DNA from: Pleurodeles waltl
Taxonomy: Eukaryota; Chordata; Amphibia; Caudata; Salamandridae
Direction: 5' to 3'
DNA: 64,000 nucleotides
Assembly (NCBI RefSeq): GCF_031143425.1
Contig: NC_090440.1
Coordinates: 1,271,171,123 to 1,271,235,122, forward strand
Position numbers and translations under genes: made by a program. Positions within the stretch are counted from its first letter, which is position 1; each line of letters opens with the position of its first letter. Positions 24,398-34,998 of the stretch are shown here, piece by piece. Below the pieces are notes generated by a model. It was not told where the DNA came from, did no database searches, and saw only the letters and a program-made list of their open reading frames with translations.

Positions 24398-25677
24398 GAT
24401 AAGTACTTCCAGTGCCTTCACCCTGTACTGGAAGCCAAGAAGAAATCTCCTGTGTGTCGACGGAATCTTCCCCCTGCTAGCGCTGGCACCAAACTTCTGC
24501 TTCACCCGTCCTCTGGGTCCCCTCTCATCGTGACGAGCGTGGTCCCTGGAACACAGGTGCTGGATCCATGAGACCCCGACAGTCCAGTGGTCCATCTGTC
24601 CAAATTTGGTGGAGGTAAGTCCTTGCTTCCCCACGCCAGACAGTAATCCTGTATGCTGCATGAACTGCAGCTGCTAGGGTTTCTGTGCACTTTTGCAAGG
24701 AATCCTTTGTGCACAGCACAGCCTATGTCCCCAGCACTCTGTTCTGCATTGCTCAACTTGCTGAGTTGACCACCGGCTTCGTGGGACCCGTTCTTTGTGG
24801 TATTGAGATGATCGCCATGCTAATTTTTCTTGAGCCCATGCTCAAGTCCTTCTGTGGGAGCTATCTGCTTCTGCATGGGCTCTCTATGTTGCCGGGTGCC
24901 CCCTCTATCTCCTCTTCTAAATGGCAACCTCGTGGTCCTTCCTGGGCCCAGGCAGCACCCTTTTTCTTTGACTGGGAAGTTTGCAGCTAGCAAGGCTTGT
25001 TTGCGGTCTTTCGGCATTAAAACAACATTGCATCCTCCAGCACGCCGAGGGACACCTTATGTGCAAAGGAAAAGTTCCTGGCATCTTCCGTTGTTACAGA
25101 ATCTTCAGCTTCTTCCACCTGCAGGCAGCCATTTTGCACCTTCATCTGGGGTTTAGTGGGCTCCTGCCCCCCCTGGACACTTTCGTGACTCTTGGGCTTG
25201 GTCCCCTTCCTTTACAGGTCCTCAGGTCCAGGAACACGTCTTCAGTGCTTTGCAGTCTGTTGTGGTGTTTGCAGAATCTCCTATCAGAACTTTAGTGTTT
25301 TTCTGGTGAAGTAGACTCACTTTACTCCTACTTTTCAGGGTCTTGGGTTGGGGTATCTTGGACACCCTTATTGTTTCCTTACACTCCCAGTGACCCTCTA
25401 CACACTACACTAGGCCTGTGGTCCCCAAGTGGTTCGCATTCCACTTTCTTAGTACATGGTTTGTGTTGTCCCCGGCCTATTGCATCCTATTGTATTCTAC
25501 AGTGTTTGCACTACTTTTCTAACTGTTTACTTACTTGATTTTGCTTTGTGTGTACATTTTGTGTATTTTACTTACCTCCTAAGGGAGTATATCCTCTGAG
25601 ATATTTTTGGCACATTGTCACTAAAGTAAATTACCTTTATTTTTAGTAACTCTGAGTATAGTGATTCTTATGATATA
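24398..25677 (+). mobile_element. LTR G, 5'-truncated, left part
   Basis: Plus-oriented LTR lacking its 5' portion. It is split by the Harbinger element at 25678-33478 and resumes at 33479. Its inner part forms the right arm of the inverted repeat. It carries AATAAA-like and 'ggagtatatcctctgagata' blocks like the other copies. Confidence 0.8.
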
Positions 25678-26360
25678 GGCCCTCATTCTGAACATGGCGG
25701 TCCGTTCCGCTATGCCGTCGGGAGCAGTAGAAACCCCCAACAGAGGAGCGGTCCAGACTGCCAAATAATGATCCAAGTGAAACACACGCATCCCGCGAGC
25801 CACCCACCGCCAGGAAAGGAGTCCTGCCGACCACAGCAGAGTCCGCCCACATGCCGTCGGAAAGGCCCAACCCGCCCGTCAAATTATGAACCACCATTCC
25901 GCTGCCAGTTCCAGGGCGGGAACCACCGCCACACTAAGCCAGGCGGAAATGAGCCAAATATAAGGAAACACTCACCGGAGTTCCACAGAACGTGCAGCGG
26001 CAGCTATGGACAGAGAGCTACTGATCATGCCAGCGCTGCTCCTTGCCATATACCTACACGACCGAGACCGCCGACAAAGACGGTAAGTACCGCAACCTAC
26101 GACACAAGGGAGGAAAGGGCACAGTTACATACCCACCAATCCCACCCACACTGCAACGCCCCTCCAACCCTTCCCAGCAACACAAGTCAGACACCCCACA
26201 CCAAGAGGTACGTACCCGACCGAAGGCCACTGCAACTTGACCATAGTACATAGAATATCTCCACACCCATAGAAAGTAAAACAAACACCAGGGTGTAACT
26301 GTGTGCAGCCCAATCACAGGCCACACAGAAACTTTAATTATTAGCTCACTGAGCCAAACA
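25678..26360. other. Left subterminal region of Harbinger 1
   Basis: Terminal repeat followed by 'ccgcc'/'ggcgg'-rich subterminal sequence. Open frames here (for example 25768-26253) are composition-driven and have no counterpart in Harbinger 2. Confidence 0.6.
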
Positions 26361-26363
26361 GTG

Positions 26364-28921
26364 CTAACAGGGCCAATGGCCGGTCCATAAAATGTACATT
26401 GTCCTGGGCCTCAAATGGCCACACCTGACTCCCACAAGTGCTGGGTACTCCACAGAACGGGGCACCATATGGGGATCCAGGCACCTCAAGGAAGGGGGGC
26501 GGGTGGGGATTTTCGACGTGGGTGGGACTTTGACTTTCTTGTGGAGGTTGGAGGGGGGAGGGCTTCTCCTTTGAAGGGGTTGGGGGCTGTTTGGCTCGGG
26601 TGGAGCTTGATGGCCTAGGCTCTGACCAGGCCTTCTATTTCTCTGGGGAAAGTGCACAGGAATGGGAAGGCTGGACCAAGGTAGGCAGTGATGTGGAAGG
26701 AGCGGAAAGGGCAAGGAGTTGGGCACGTTTGGGGACAAGATGGGGTGGGCCAGTGGGTTGGAAGAGGTCAGCAGGTGTGAGGAATTTTTTTGGGGAGCAA
26801 TTGGGGTGGGCGTGGGAGTGGAGGCAGAGGGAGTTGATGTATGGGGAGTAGGTGTGCATGTAGTGGGTGCAGGTGACTGCTCAGTATGCTGTGGTATGGT
26901 GGATGTCTGATGGGTGGCTGTCTTGGTGCATTTGTGTGTTTTGGGAGGTGGGGGTGGACACAGCGGGAGAAGACAGATAGCTAGTATGGATGTATGTTGG
27001 GTGGGTGTCTGCAAGTCTGCTGAGTGTGCTGCATGTGTCAACTACAATAGAGGTGGTGAGCGTAGGTGTGGTGTATGGGGTGCATGGATGGCTGTCTGCT
27101 ATTTTGGTGAGTGCACGAAGAGGAGCAGTAACAGTGAGTGAAGGTGCAGTGCATGAGGGTGTGGATGTAGAGGGGACAGACAGGGAGGTGGGCACACCGG
27201 GGGAAGTGAACGTTGTTGTGTGTGCAGGTGTCTGTTGGCTGTGTGAATGCTTGTGGTGGGAGGCGTGGTGCTTGAGTTTTGAAGTGTGCTACTTGTGTGT
27301 TGATGTGCCTGTAAGCGGGTCTGATTGTGTGCTTTGGGCGGGTGAATGGAGTGGGGTGCTGGAAGGGGTAGAGGAGGTGGGAGTGGGGCAGAATGGCCAG
27401 GGAAACTGGCTGCCATCTGAGAGGAGGCCAGAGCCTGAAAAGATCTCTGTAGGGCAGACATGGCACTGTGAATGCCATCCAGATAGGCATTGGTCTGCTG
27501 CACCTCTGATGCCAGACCCTGGATGGCATTGATGATGGTTGTCTGCCCTACAGAGACGGTTCTCAGGAGGCCAATAGCCTCCTCTGTGATGGCAGCAGGG
27601 CTGACTGGGGCAGGGGAGGAGGTGCCTGGGGTGAAGGAGACGCCCACCTTTCTGGGTGGGCGGACACGGGCAACTTGATGGGGAGCTGAAGGGAGGGCGG
27701 TGATGGTATGGGTGGTGGCGGAAGATCTCATGGTAGTGGTGTGTGCACTAGGGTCCACCACTGCCGGAGGACCCCCATTGGAGGAGGTCTCAGAGTCACT
27801 ACCTCCTGTGGTAGTAGCCTCCCCCTTGGAAGTCCCCTCACCCTCCCACCCACTGGTCCCCTGGGCATCTCTTGTCTCTGCCTCAGAGGATCCGTGGGCC
27901 ACTGCCTCCCCACTTGCTGATGCCTCAGCTCCCTCGCCTGATGTTGATGCTGTACCAAACCAACACAAGAGAACAGGGATGGGGAGACAAAACAGGAGAG
28001 ACACTTGTAAATAGTTGAATGCTGATACACAATGGCCAGACATGGACCCACCCAGCAAAGACACCCAACAGGCAGCACCATGCACTACGCCCATGGCCAT
28101 GCCCCTGACTACTGACCAGAATACTGATCTACAATCCTCCCCTGAAATACTTTTGGAGCTTAGGTAGGTGGAACCTGACAGGGACACCCCTACACCCTTT
28201 GGGGAACATACAGTAGTTGGACACCAGTCAAATTCCCTGCTCTAAGCAGCATGAGCCTTATCGCACACACAGTCATCCTTCCAGACTGAAGTATGGTCAG
28301 TGAGTACTCACCCCCTTGTGACTGCTGTGCAGCCTTCAAGCGCCCATCCAGATCTGGGTACGCCACCGCCAGGATCCATCACATGAGGGGGGTCAGTGCC
28401 CGACGGGCACCCCTTCCATGTTGGGAGGACTTCCCCAGCTGGGCATCAGTGATCTTTCGTGCCCAGCGCCACAGGTCCTCCATCCTCTTTCGACAGTGGG
28501 TGCCCCGCCGGTTGTAGACCCACAGGGTCCGTACCTCCTTGGCAATGGCATGCCAATGTGCCTTCTTCTGGTGGGAGCTGACCTAGAAGGGTGACACAGA
28601 AATGGAACACAGAGGTCAGGCACTTGCGCGATGAGAAAGGCTGGCAGATTGTCCAATATAGGACTGACAGTACTCTCAGACATGCAGGACAGTGGCACGC
28701 AGCATTCCATGCACCATGGCCAATACAGGCTCAGAGGAGCACACATAGGTGCAATCCTCACCATCCATTACTCACACAGTGCCCCCCAAACCCAGACTCA
28801 CCTATACCTCTGGCCGTCCATAGAGTCTTCCGTACAGTTGCAGGACCCCTTCCACTTGCTTCTCCAGTTCTTCCTGGGTGAAGGCTGGAGCCCTTTCCCC
28901 TGCACCACATGGAACATCCAT
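26364..28921 (-). pseudogene. Harbinger 1 gene A: Myb/SANT-like DNA-binding protein, decayed
   Basis: Counterpart of gene A in Harbinger 2, with the same exon plan. Exon 1 is 28921-28808 (ATG at 28921; 38 codons, the same length as in the intact copy; contains APAFTQEELEK). Exon 2 is 28582-28312 (271 nt, also the same length; contains AIAKEVRTLWVYNRRGTHCR) and has an in-frame TGA where the intact copy has TCC. Exon 3 starts near 27949 with acidic Ser/Gly-rich sequence, then VGVSFTPGTSSPAPV and the heptad-like INAIQGLASEVQQTNAYLDG. The open frame ends at 27099, and homologous Pro/Thr/Ser-rich sequence goes on in another frame to about 26364. The N-terminal domain is predicted to bind the element's DNA; Myb-like Harbinger proteins are known to help bring the transposase to its DNA. 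Confidence 0.75.
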
Positions 28922-29456
28922 AACCAGAGGCAGGCCACAGCAGTACAGAAAGTGGAGTACCTGTCAGCACGAGATCAGGGAGTCAAATGATCAAACAATG
29001 ACAAACGCGCGTAGGTTCTGTGGCGGTATGCACTGTCACCGTCAACAGCGATCATGATACGCCAGGATTCCCCATTGGCATCCATGTTAGCCAATGAGGG
29101 TGCGAACAGCGGTCAACACCGTTGTACACTGTGACGTCAACCGCTAGCGGTATTAGGTCACTTCCACAACAAAGGGGCAGAACTACAGTGGGCATACATT
29201 TTGCCATCACCTACACATCTTGAAATTCCTATTACTCACAATGCAGGGCCTACTAGCCACATGAAGCACCAAGGCCTCTATCCATTCCTTATAGTAGCAC
29301 ACATGAATTACTCTATTCCCTACTAGTGATGTACATGTACATCTGTCAGGTAGTAGTTATTGTACAGACACTACTATGAACAATGCACTGCATGTATTTA
29401 GCAAATTTTGCCTATGTGTGTGTGCACATCACTCCTTTTTGTAACCCCTAGTAGGT

Positions 29457-30576
29457 ATGACCCTTGTGGCGAGGAAGGGCACCATTGGTGTACAGACCAC
29501 TTGTGGATATGGGGACCATGGTGGAGCGTCAGATCATCATCACTTACAGACTCACACGTGCAACTATTCAGGACCTATGTGCATTACTGGATCCTGCACT
29601 GACTCCAGGAAATCGTAATCAGCATGCTATTCCAACTGAGGTGCAAGTGCTCTCCACACTCCATTTCCTGGCCAAAGGCTCTTTTCAAGTGACAGTGGGC
29701 ATGGGTGCTGGTTTCTCACAGCCAATGTTCAGCCGGGTACTGACAGATTTCTGAATGCATTTGTACAACATCTGCAATCATATTTGCGATTCCCCCAAAG
29801 TGCTGACCTCCCGGCCATCAAGTCTGACTTCTATGCCTTTGCAAACATTGCCCATGTCATATGTGCCATTGATGGCACACACATACCCATCATCCCCCCA
29901 AGAGTGAGTGAACAGGTGTACAGAAAAAGGAAGAACTTTCACTCCATGAACATCCAATTGGTGTGTACTGCAGACCAGTACATTTCCCATGTGAATGCCA
30001 TGTTTCCGGGTTCAGTCCATGATTCATTTGTGTTGAGGAACAGTAGTGTGCCGCAGAAGATGGAACAACCACAAGAGGACAGAAGGTGGATCATAGGTAG
30101 GTTTGCCTGTCACTAACTGACAAATTGCAGAAAACCAGCCTGTCTGACTAAGGGACATTACAATGACAACTCTGTATGGAAACCATTTTCTAGGTGATTC
30201 TGGATATCCAAACTTGCATTGGCTCCTGACACCAGTGAGGAATCCCAGGACGGTTGCAGAGAGGAAAAACAATGAGGCCCATGGACGTACTAGGAGGGTG
30301 ATAGAGCGTACTATAGGTCTCCTGAAGGCTAGATTACGGTGTCTACATATCTCTGGGGGTTCCCTGCCCTATGGGCCTGATAAGGTGTGTAGAATAGTTG
30401 TGGCCTGCTGCATGCTGCACAACGTGGCAGTGAGCCATTCTATCCCCCTTTTGGAGGTGGAGGGTGCCATAGGTCCTAATCAGCTACCTTAGAGAGGTGA
30501 GGAGAATGATGGTGAGGATGAGGAAGGGGAAGATGTCAATTCCAGGAAACAACTGATACAACTCTACTTCCAATAA
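29457..30576 (+). pseudogene. HARBI1-like: Harbinger 1 transposase, HARBI1-like DDE, decayed
   Basis: Homologous throughout to the intact transposase at 61627-62640. It has LVYRPLVDMGTMVERQ, CAIDGTHIPIIPP, FPGSVHDSFVLRNSS, GDSGYPNLHWLLTPVRNPRT, EAHGRTRRVIERTIGLLKAR and a C-terminal QLIQLYFQ. The acidic catalytic positions (IDG, GDSG, IER) are all present. Damage: a frame break near the start, a 1-bp frame break near 29751, and CAG to TAG at 30490-30492. A 97-bp stretch with GT...AG ends (30097-30193) splits the codon of the Gly before DSGYP and looks like an intron; the intact copy has no intron there. The last 260 bp of coding sequence are tandemly duplicated downstream. Confidence 0.85.
30097..30193 (+). 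other. Probable intron in the Harbinger 1 transposase
   Basis: 97 bp, donor 'ATAG|gtaggt', acceptor 'ttttctag|GTGATTC'. Removing it joins WIIG to DSGYP in frame, exactly the contiguous sequence of the other transposase. Translated as exon it would terminate at once. Whether the intron was gained or lost cannot be decided from two copies. Confidence 0.75.
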
Positions 30577-30955
30577 CTGTGTGGGACTTAAGCCTGTCAT
30601 TGGGGTTAGTGACTGATACTGTCAGTGTGCTCCTATAGGTCTCCTGAAGGCTGGAGTCCGGTGTCTACATATCTCTGGGGGTTCCCTGCCCTATGGGCCT
30701 GATAAGGTGTGTAGAATAGTTGTGGCCTGCTGCATGCTGCACAACGTGGCAGTGAGCCATTCTACCCCCCTTTTGGAGGTGGAGGGTGCTATAGGTCCTA
30801 ATCAGCTACCTCAGAGAGGTGAGGAGAGTGATGGTGAGGATGAGGAAGGGGAAGATGTCAATTCCAGGAAACAACTGATACAACTCTACTTCCAATAACT
30901 GTGTGGGACTTAAGCCTGTCATCGGGGTTAGTGACTGATACTGTCAGTGTGCTCT
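30312..30955 (+). repeat. 322-bp tandem duplication of the transposase 3' end
   Basis: 30312-30633 and 30634-30955 are nearly identical. They contain the GLLKA...QLYFQ coding end, the stop and the start of the 3' flank. The second copy keeps CAG where the first has the premature TAG. Confidence 0.88.
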
Positions 30956-31426
30956 ATCATATGGGGGGATTGGTCATGCTAGGCGATACATGGACCACTT
31001 CTGCATGGTACTGACAGACAATATATGCATTCCCTCCTTGCCTAATTTAAAACACAGTACCACCATCAAGCACAAATTGACAATAAAGATGTTATCTGCC
31101 AGTTGCATCCATACTCCACTTTGTTCAACATTGAAGACAGAGGACAGTGTTACTTGTGTGAAATGTGTTTTATTGATAGAATAGATTGAATTGTGCTATA
31201 TACAGTGATGGGAGTCGTAAGGGTTGGGTGTCCTCAAAACCTACTTGGTGGCAGCCCTGTTGGATGTCTTAGATGGGTCCATTTTGCAGAATTGTACTTC
31301 AATTTGCACTCAGCTAAGTGTTGTTGGTAAATGGGTGGGATGGTTGCTTTGCATTAGTAGCAGTGTCAATTGTTGAAGGGGGGTTTGTTCTTAGCTGGGT
31401 TTCCAGTGCCATATCTTGGCCTAAGA

Positions 31427-32937
31427 CTACATTTGGGCACCTGCTGTGGAGCTTCTTGGGGTGGCATGGTTGGCCCTTGTGATTCCTGGGAGGGTATTTC
31501 CTGTGCTGTTTCTGCTGCTTAGGTCATCTGTTGCTGGTTGTCCAGGGCTGTTGTAGAGGCCTCTTGTCCGGTATGGGTGTCTAACTGTTTGTTTACCAAC
31601 TGCAGCAGTGCTCCAGCAATGGTGGCCATTGTGGCATTGTGCTCTTTCCACTGCTCCATGGCCTGTTGGTGTTGTTCCAGCTGCATCCTCTGTCTTTGCT
31701 CCAGGGTGGACACAATCTGTGCCAACCTGTCTTGGGTATGTTGGTAGGCCCCCAATAGCTCTGCAATAACGTCCTGGGCTGCTGCATCCATCCAGTGCCC
31801 TACCCACTGGGACACTTGAACTTGCCCTAGCTCCCTGTGCCTGTGCCCTCTGCGCAGGTTTTGACGTGCCACTTATACTGGGGCCCTCACCTTCCTGCAT
31901 GTTGGGAGTGGGAGACTGTGGCCTCTGTAGCTGTGTTCCACCAGTCTGTGCCCTGGGTACATTGGTGTGGGTACGCCTCACCTGCCCTGCTGGTTTTCAC
32001 TGGGTGTTAGGGGTGACAGTGGTTTCCTAGGTGGGGCTGCTGCATGGTGAGAATCCAGGACTGCGTGAGGGGCCTGCCTGCTCATCAGTGTCCAGGGATC
32101 CTTCGCCAAGGTCTTGTGATGTGCCTCTGTCTCCCTGGAGTGCTGTGGCACTCCTTGTCCCCTCCATTAGGGTTGCATAGGTGGTGGTGCCTGTTGGGGA
32201 CATTGACATGTCTGTTACATAGCCCTGAAGGTTTGAGGTGTACAGAACTGGGCTATTTTGTGTTGGTATTAATTTCAGTGGCATCCCAGGGTGCCTTTGT
32301 GAGGTGGACATTGCATTTAGTGGCAGTGGTGTGGTTGCCTTGTGGTGGGGGGTATTATTCCATTGTGGGTACGTGCAGGGGCGGGTGGCTGTGCACAGAG
32401 GGAGTGATGTGGGCCTGTTAGTTGGTTGTAGGTGATGGTGGGTGGTGGATGTGGTGGGTAATAGCTGTGTGGCCTGTAGGTCGAGGTGGGTGTGGGTGGG
32501 GTGGGGTGGTGCATGCATTGCAGATGTGTTGTATATGGGGTATTTGTAGATGACTTACCCAAGTCCGTTCCTCCAGTGAGTCCAGTGAGTCCCTCTCGGT
32601 GCAGGATGGCGAGGACCTTCTCCTCCCAGTCGGTGTAGTCGGGTGGTTTTGGTGGCGATCTTCCCCTAGTTTTCTGCACTGCAATGTGGTGCCTAGATGC
32701 CATGGCCCTGACCTTCCCCCGCAGGTCGTTCAATCTCTTGCGGATGTCGTCCCTGGTGCGTGGATGGTGTCCCACTGCATTCACCCTGTTCACAATGGTC
32801 TGCCAAAGGCTGAATTTCCGCGTGATGGGTGTGAGCTGCACCTCGGACCCGAATATTTGTGGCTCCACCTTCAGAATCTAATCCACCATGATCCTTAGCT
32901 CCCTTTCGGTGAACCGTGGATTTTTGGCGGGGGACAT
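31427..32937 (-). pseudogene. Harbinger 1 gene B: second Myb/SANT (NAIF1/MYPOP-like) protein, decayed
   Basis: Exon 1 is 32937-32559: ATG, then RFTERELRIMVD, an in-frame TAG at 32878-32880, EPQIFGSEVQLTPITRKFSL, WQTIVNRVNAVG, RKRLNDLRGKVRAMASRH. This is a Myb/SANT-like domain close to that of nuclear apoptosis-inducing factor 1, where '(F/S)EREVEIIVEE' and 'WxxIxxRVNAV' occur. The donor 'G|gtaagt' lies at 32558. The C-terminal exon begins near 32140 (LGEGSLDTDEQAGPSRSPG). It has in-frame stops near 32027-32030 and 32006, frame breaks, and a coiled-coil-like stretch (VIAELLGAYQHTQDRLAQIV) homologous to gene B of Harbinger 2. A minus-strand AATAAA (near 31171) lies just past the 3' end. The role is inferred to be DNA binding for the transposon. 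Confidence 0.75.
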
Positions 32938-32940
32938 GCT

Positions 32941-33478
32941 GAGTGTGGTGGATGGCATCGGATCTGGGGACGGGGTATGGGTGCTCCTGTGTGGGTCAAA
33001 ATGCGTGACCTGTATGCTGGTATTCGCTGTCTGGCTCTGGTGCTCTCCGTCTTCTGGTCCTGGTTTCATTGCAAGGGATTGTGGGGTGTGTCTGGGGGTG
33101 TTTTATAGGGTTCTGGATGTGTGTCAGATGTGTGGGTGATACACCTAACCAATGTGTGCACTTATTGCTGTTGTGTCCACTTGCCGCCCGTGACGCTCGC
33201 ATCCGCCAATGGTCGTATGGCCTCTACTGTCCACCAAGGTGATGTGTACATCATTATTTGGAGGGCGGGATGTGGGTTTGCTTGGTGGCAGCGGGCTGGG
33301 TTGGGCCAGGATTCCCGCAGACAGGGTCCTGGCGGGGAGTGGTGGTCTGGGAATTTTTGGCGGGGTTGGGTTTTTCAATCAATAAATGGAGTGTTTCCAT
33401 TCGCCGCCAATGGCGGGGTTCTGTTCACCGCTGACACGGCAGTCGGCGGTCTTTCCCGCTATGTTCATAATGACTGCC
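32941..33478. other. Right subterminal region of Harbinger 1
   Basis: Upstream region of gene B followed by 'ggcggg'/'cgccaatgg'-rich subterminal DNA and the right terminal repeat. No gene seen. Confidence 0.6.
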
Positions 33479-33676
33479 ACAGTGCTATATTATATAAGTG
33501 GTATAGTAGGAGCTTTTCATGTTTCCTACTTCAGCCTACGCTGCTCTGCTATAGCTACCTCTATCAGCCTAAGCTACTAGAACACTACTAATCTACTAAT
33601 AAGGGATAACTGGACCTGACACAAGGTGTAAGTACCATCAGGTACACACTATAAGCCAGGCTAGCCTCCTACACAT
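33479..33676 (+). mobile_element. LTR G, right part (3' terminus)
   Basis: Resumes the LTR at 'gtgctatattatataagtgg' and ends 'ggctagcctcctaca', the standard LTR end. The sequence that follows is Harbinger-derived and not a retroelement leader, and no primer-binding site is recognisable. Confidence 0.8.
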
Positions 33677-33744
33677 CCTAGTCGTGGAGGCAAGACAGTG
33701 ATGGTTCCCACTCAGCCAAGCAGGAAGGGTAAGGATCCCACAGC

Positions 33745-33985
33745 CACTGCCATTAAGGGGAAAAAGCCCTCCACTCCTGCCATGAAGGAGAAGGAGGTTG
33801 CACCTCCTGCCATACAGGGGAAGGAGGCCACACTTCCTGCCATGAAGGGGAAAAAGCCTCCAACTCCTGCCATGAAGGGGAAGAAGCCGTTGACTCCTGC
33901 CATGAAGGGGATTGAGCCCTCACCTCCTGCCTTGAAGGTGAAGAAGCCTTCGACGTCTGCCATGAAGAGGAAGAAGCCCTTGGCT
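33745..33985 (+). repeat. 30-bp tandem repeat encoding a 10-residue unit
   Basis: About eight units with core 'cctgccatgaaggggaag' at 30-bp spacing (33750, 33780, 33810, 33840, 33870, 33900, 33930, 33960). In frame they read like PAMKGKKPxT. The period is a multiple of three and the frame stays open, as expected for repeats inside a former coding exon. Confidence 0.85.
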
Positions 33986-34208
33986 CAAGCACCACCACCA
34001 GTGTCACGGAGCCCTCATCCCCAGCTGAGGCAGTGCAGCCCACTCCTCCCGCAGAGGCTGCACCTTCACCCGCCGAGACAGTGCAGCTCTCACCTCCAGC
34101 AGAGGCTGTCCAGGAGGCACCATCACCTGTTGACACAGTGCACCTCTAACCTCCAGCAGAGGGCATATAGGCTACCCTCATGCGACTGCTGTACAGCTAG
34201 CCCCCTCC

Positions 34209-34475
34209 AGAACCAGTGGGAAAGTCACCCACTCCAGAGACTGTGGCCTTGCACTCCCCAGCACAGAGAAATTGGCATGGAGCCCCCACCAGAACCAGTG
34301 GGAAAGTCACCCACTCCAGAGACTGTGGCCTTGCACTCCCCAGCACAGAGAAATTGGCATGGAGCCCCCACCAGAACCAGTGGGAAAGTCACCCACTCCA
34401 GAGATGGTGGCCATGCACTTCACAATACAGAGAAATGGACATGGAGTTCCCTCCAGAACCAGTGGGAAGTGCCCC
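34209..34475 (+). repeat. 82-bp tandem repeat (3-4 copies)
   Basis: 'agaaccagtgggaa' recurs at 34209, 34291, 34373 and 34455, spacing 82 bp. The first copies are nearly identical and the last is diverged and partial. Confidence 0.88.
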
Positions 34476-34998
34476 AACTCAGCTGAGTTTTCCCCCACCC
34501 CCCTCTTTCACCTGAGGTGCCTGCCTACTTACAACATGGTGCCTCTGCAGAGTTATGTGCAGTTGATGTCAGGAGACAAGTTGGGCCTTTGTCTGTGCCC
34601 TGTGGCTTTGGTGTTCCAGGTGGAGCATGGCGTAGAAGACCATCAGGAAGACTTGCAGGTCCGGTTCCATGGAGGCGGCAGAGTCCTCTGTGTACTTGTT
34701 GGTGAGTCTTTCATTTTCTATATTCTGTTTACGCCAGGCTTTTGATGGCGTTGCAACTGCCCCGGAAATCATGGCGGTGTGCTGTGTTACAATATGGTGG
34801 GCAGTACTTTGTCTTCCGCCTGGGTGTTGATGGCTACCGCCTTGGTCAGGGGTGTTAACGTCCTGGTGGATGGTGTGGTAAATTGGCTGTCTATGGGAGT
34901 TATCACCCGCATAGTCATAATTTGTCTGTAATTACCGCCAGCCTGTTGGCGGTATTTCCGCCACTTTATCACTCACAGCCAATGTCATAATGAGGGCC

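Larger units (their letters stand above)
25678..33478. mobile_element. PIF/Harbinger element 1 (7.8 kb, decayed, three genes)
   Basis: Left end 'ggccctcattctgaacatgg', right end '...ttcataatgactgcc', inverted with mismatches. Flanks are ATA (25675-25677) and ACA (33479-33481). The uninterrupted LTR at 13020-13080 (minus strand) reads 'gatatagtgct' here, so a 3-bp duplication with one later substitution fits. Inside are a minus-strand Myb/SANT gene A, a plus-strand HARBI1-like transposase and a minus-strand Myb/SANT gene B, all carrying disabling mutations. It lies within LTR G, so it inserted after that LTR. Confidence 0.85.
33677..34998 (+). mobile_element. Truncated Harbinger fragment (gene A 3' part to element end)
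   Basis: Ends 'caatgtcataatgagggcc' at 34998, the Harbinger terminus, preceded by 'taccgccagcctgttggcgg', which matches the reverse complement of the Harbinger 2 left end. The 82-bp repeats inside match the reverse complement of the 65-bp repeats of Harbinger 2 (shared core 'agagactgtgg' and 'ttgcactccccag'). So this is the left end of such an element, in the opposite orientation and cut at 33677. An open frame at about 33700-34200 would then be the C-terminal part of a gene A. Confidence 0.7.

Noticed and set aside
25768..26253. 161-codon plus-strand frame at the left end of Harbinger 1
   Set aside because: Composition-driven in the subterminal region; no equivalent in Harbinger 2.
29464..29754. 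Treating non-ATG open frames as separate transposase genes
   Set aside because: They begin at TTG or GTG and are frame-shifted pieces of a single decayed transposase (29457-30576).
33698..34486. Possible host gene with KGKKP repeats
   Set aside because: It lies in a Harbinger fragment that ends in a clean terminus, and its repeats match the repeat-prone end of such elements.
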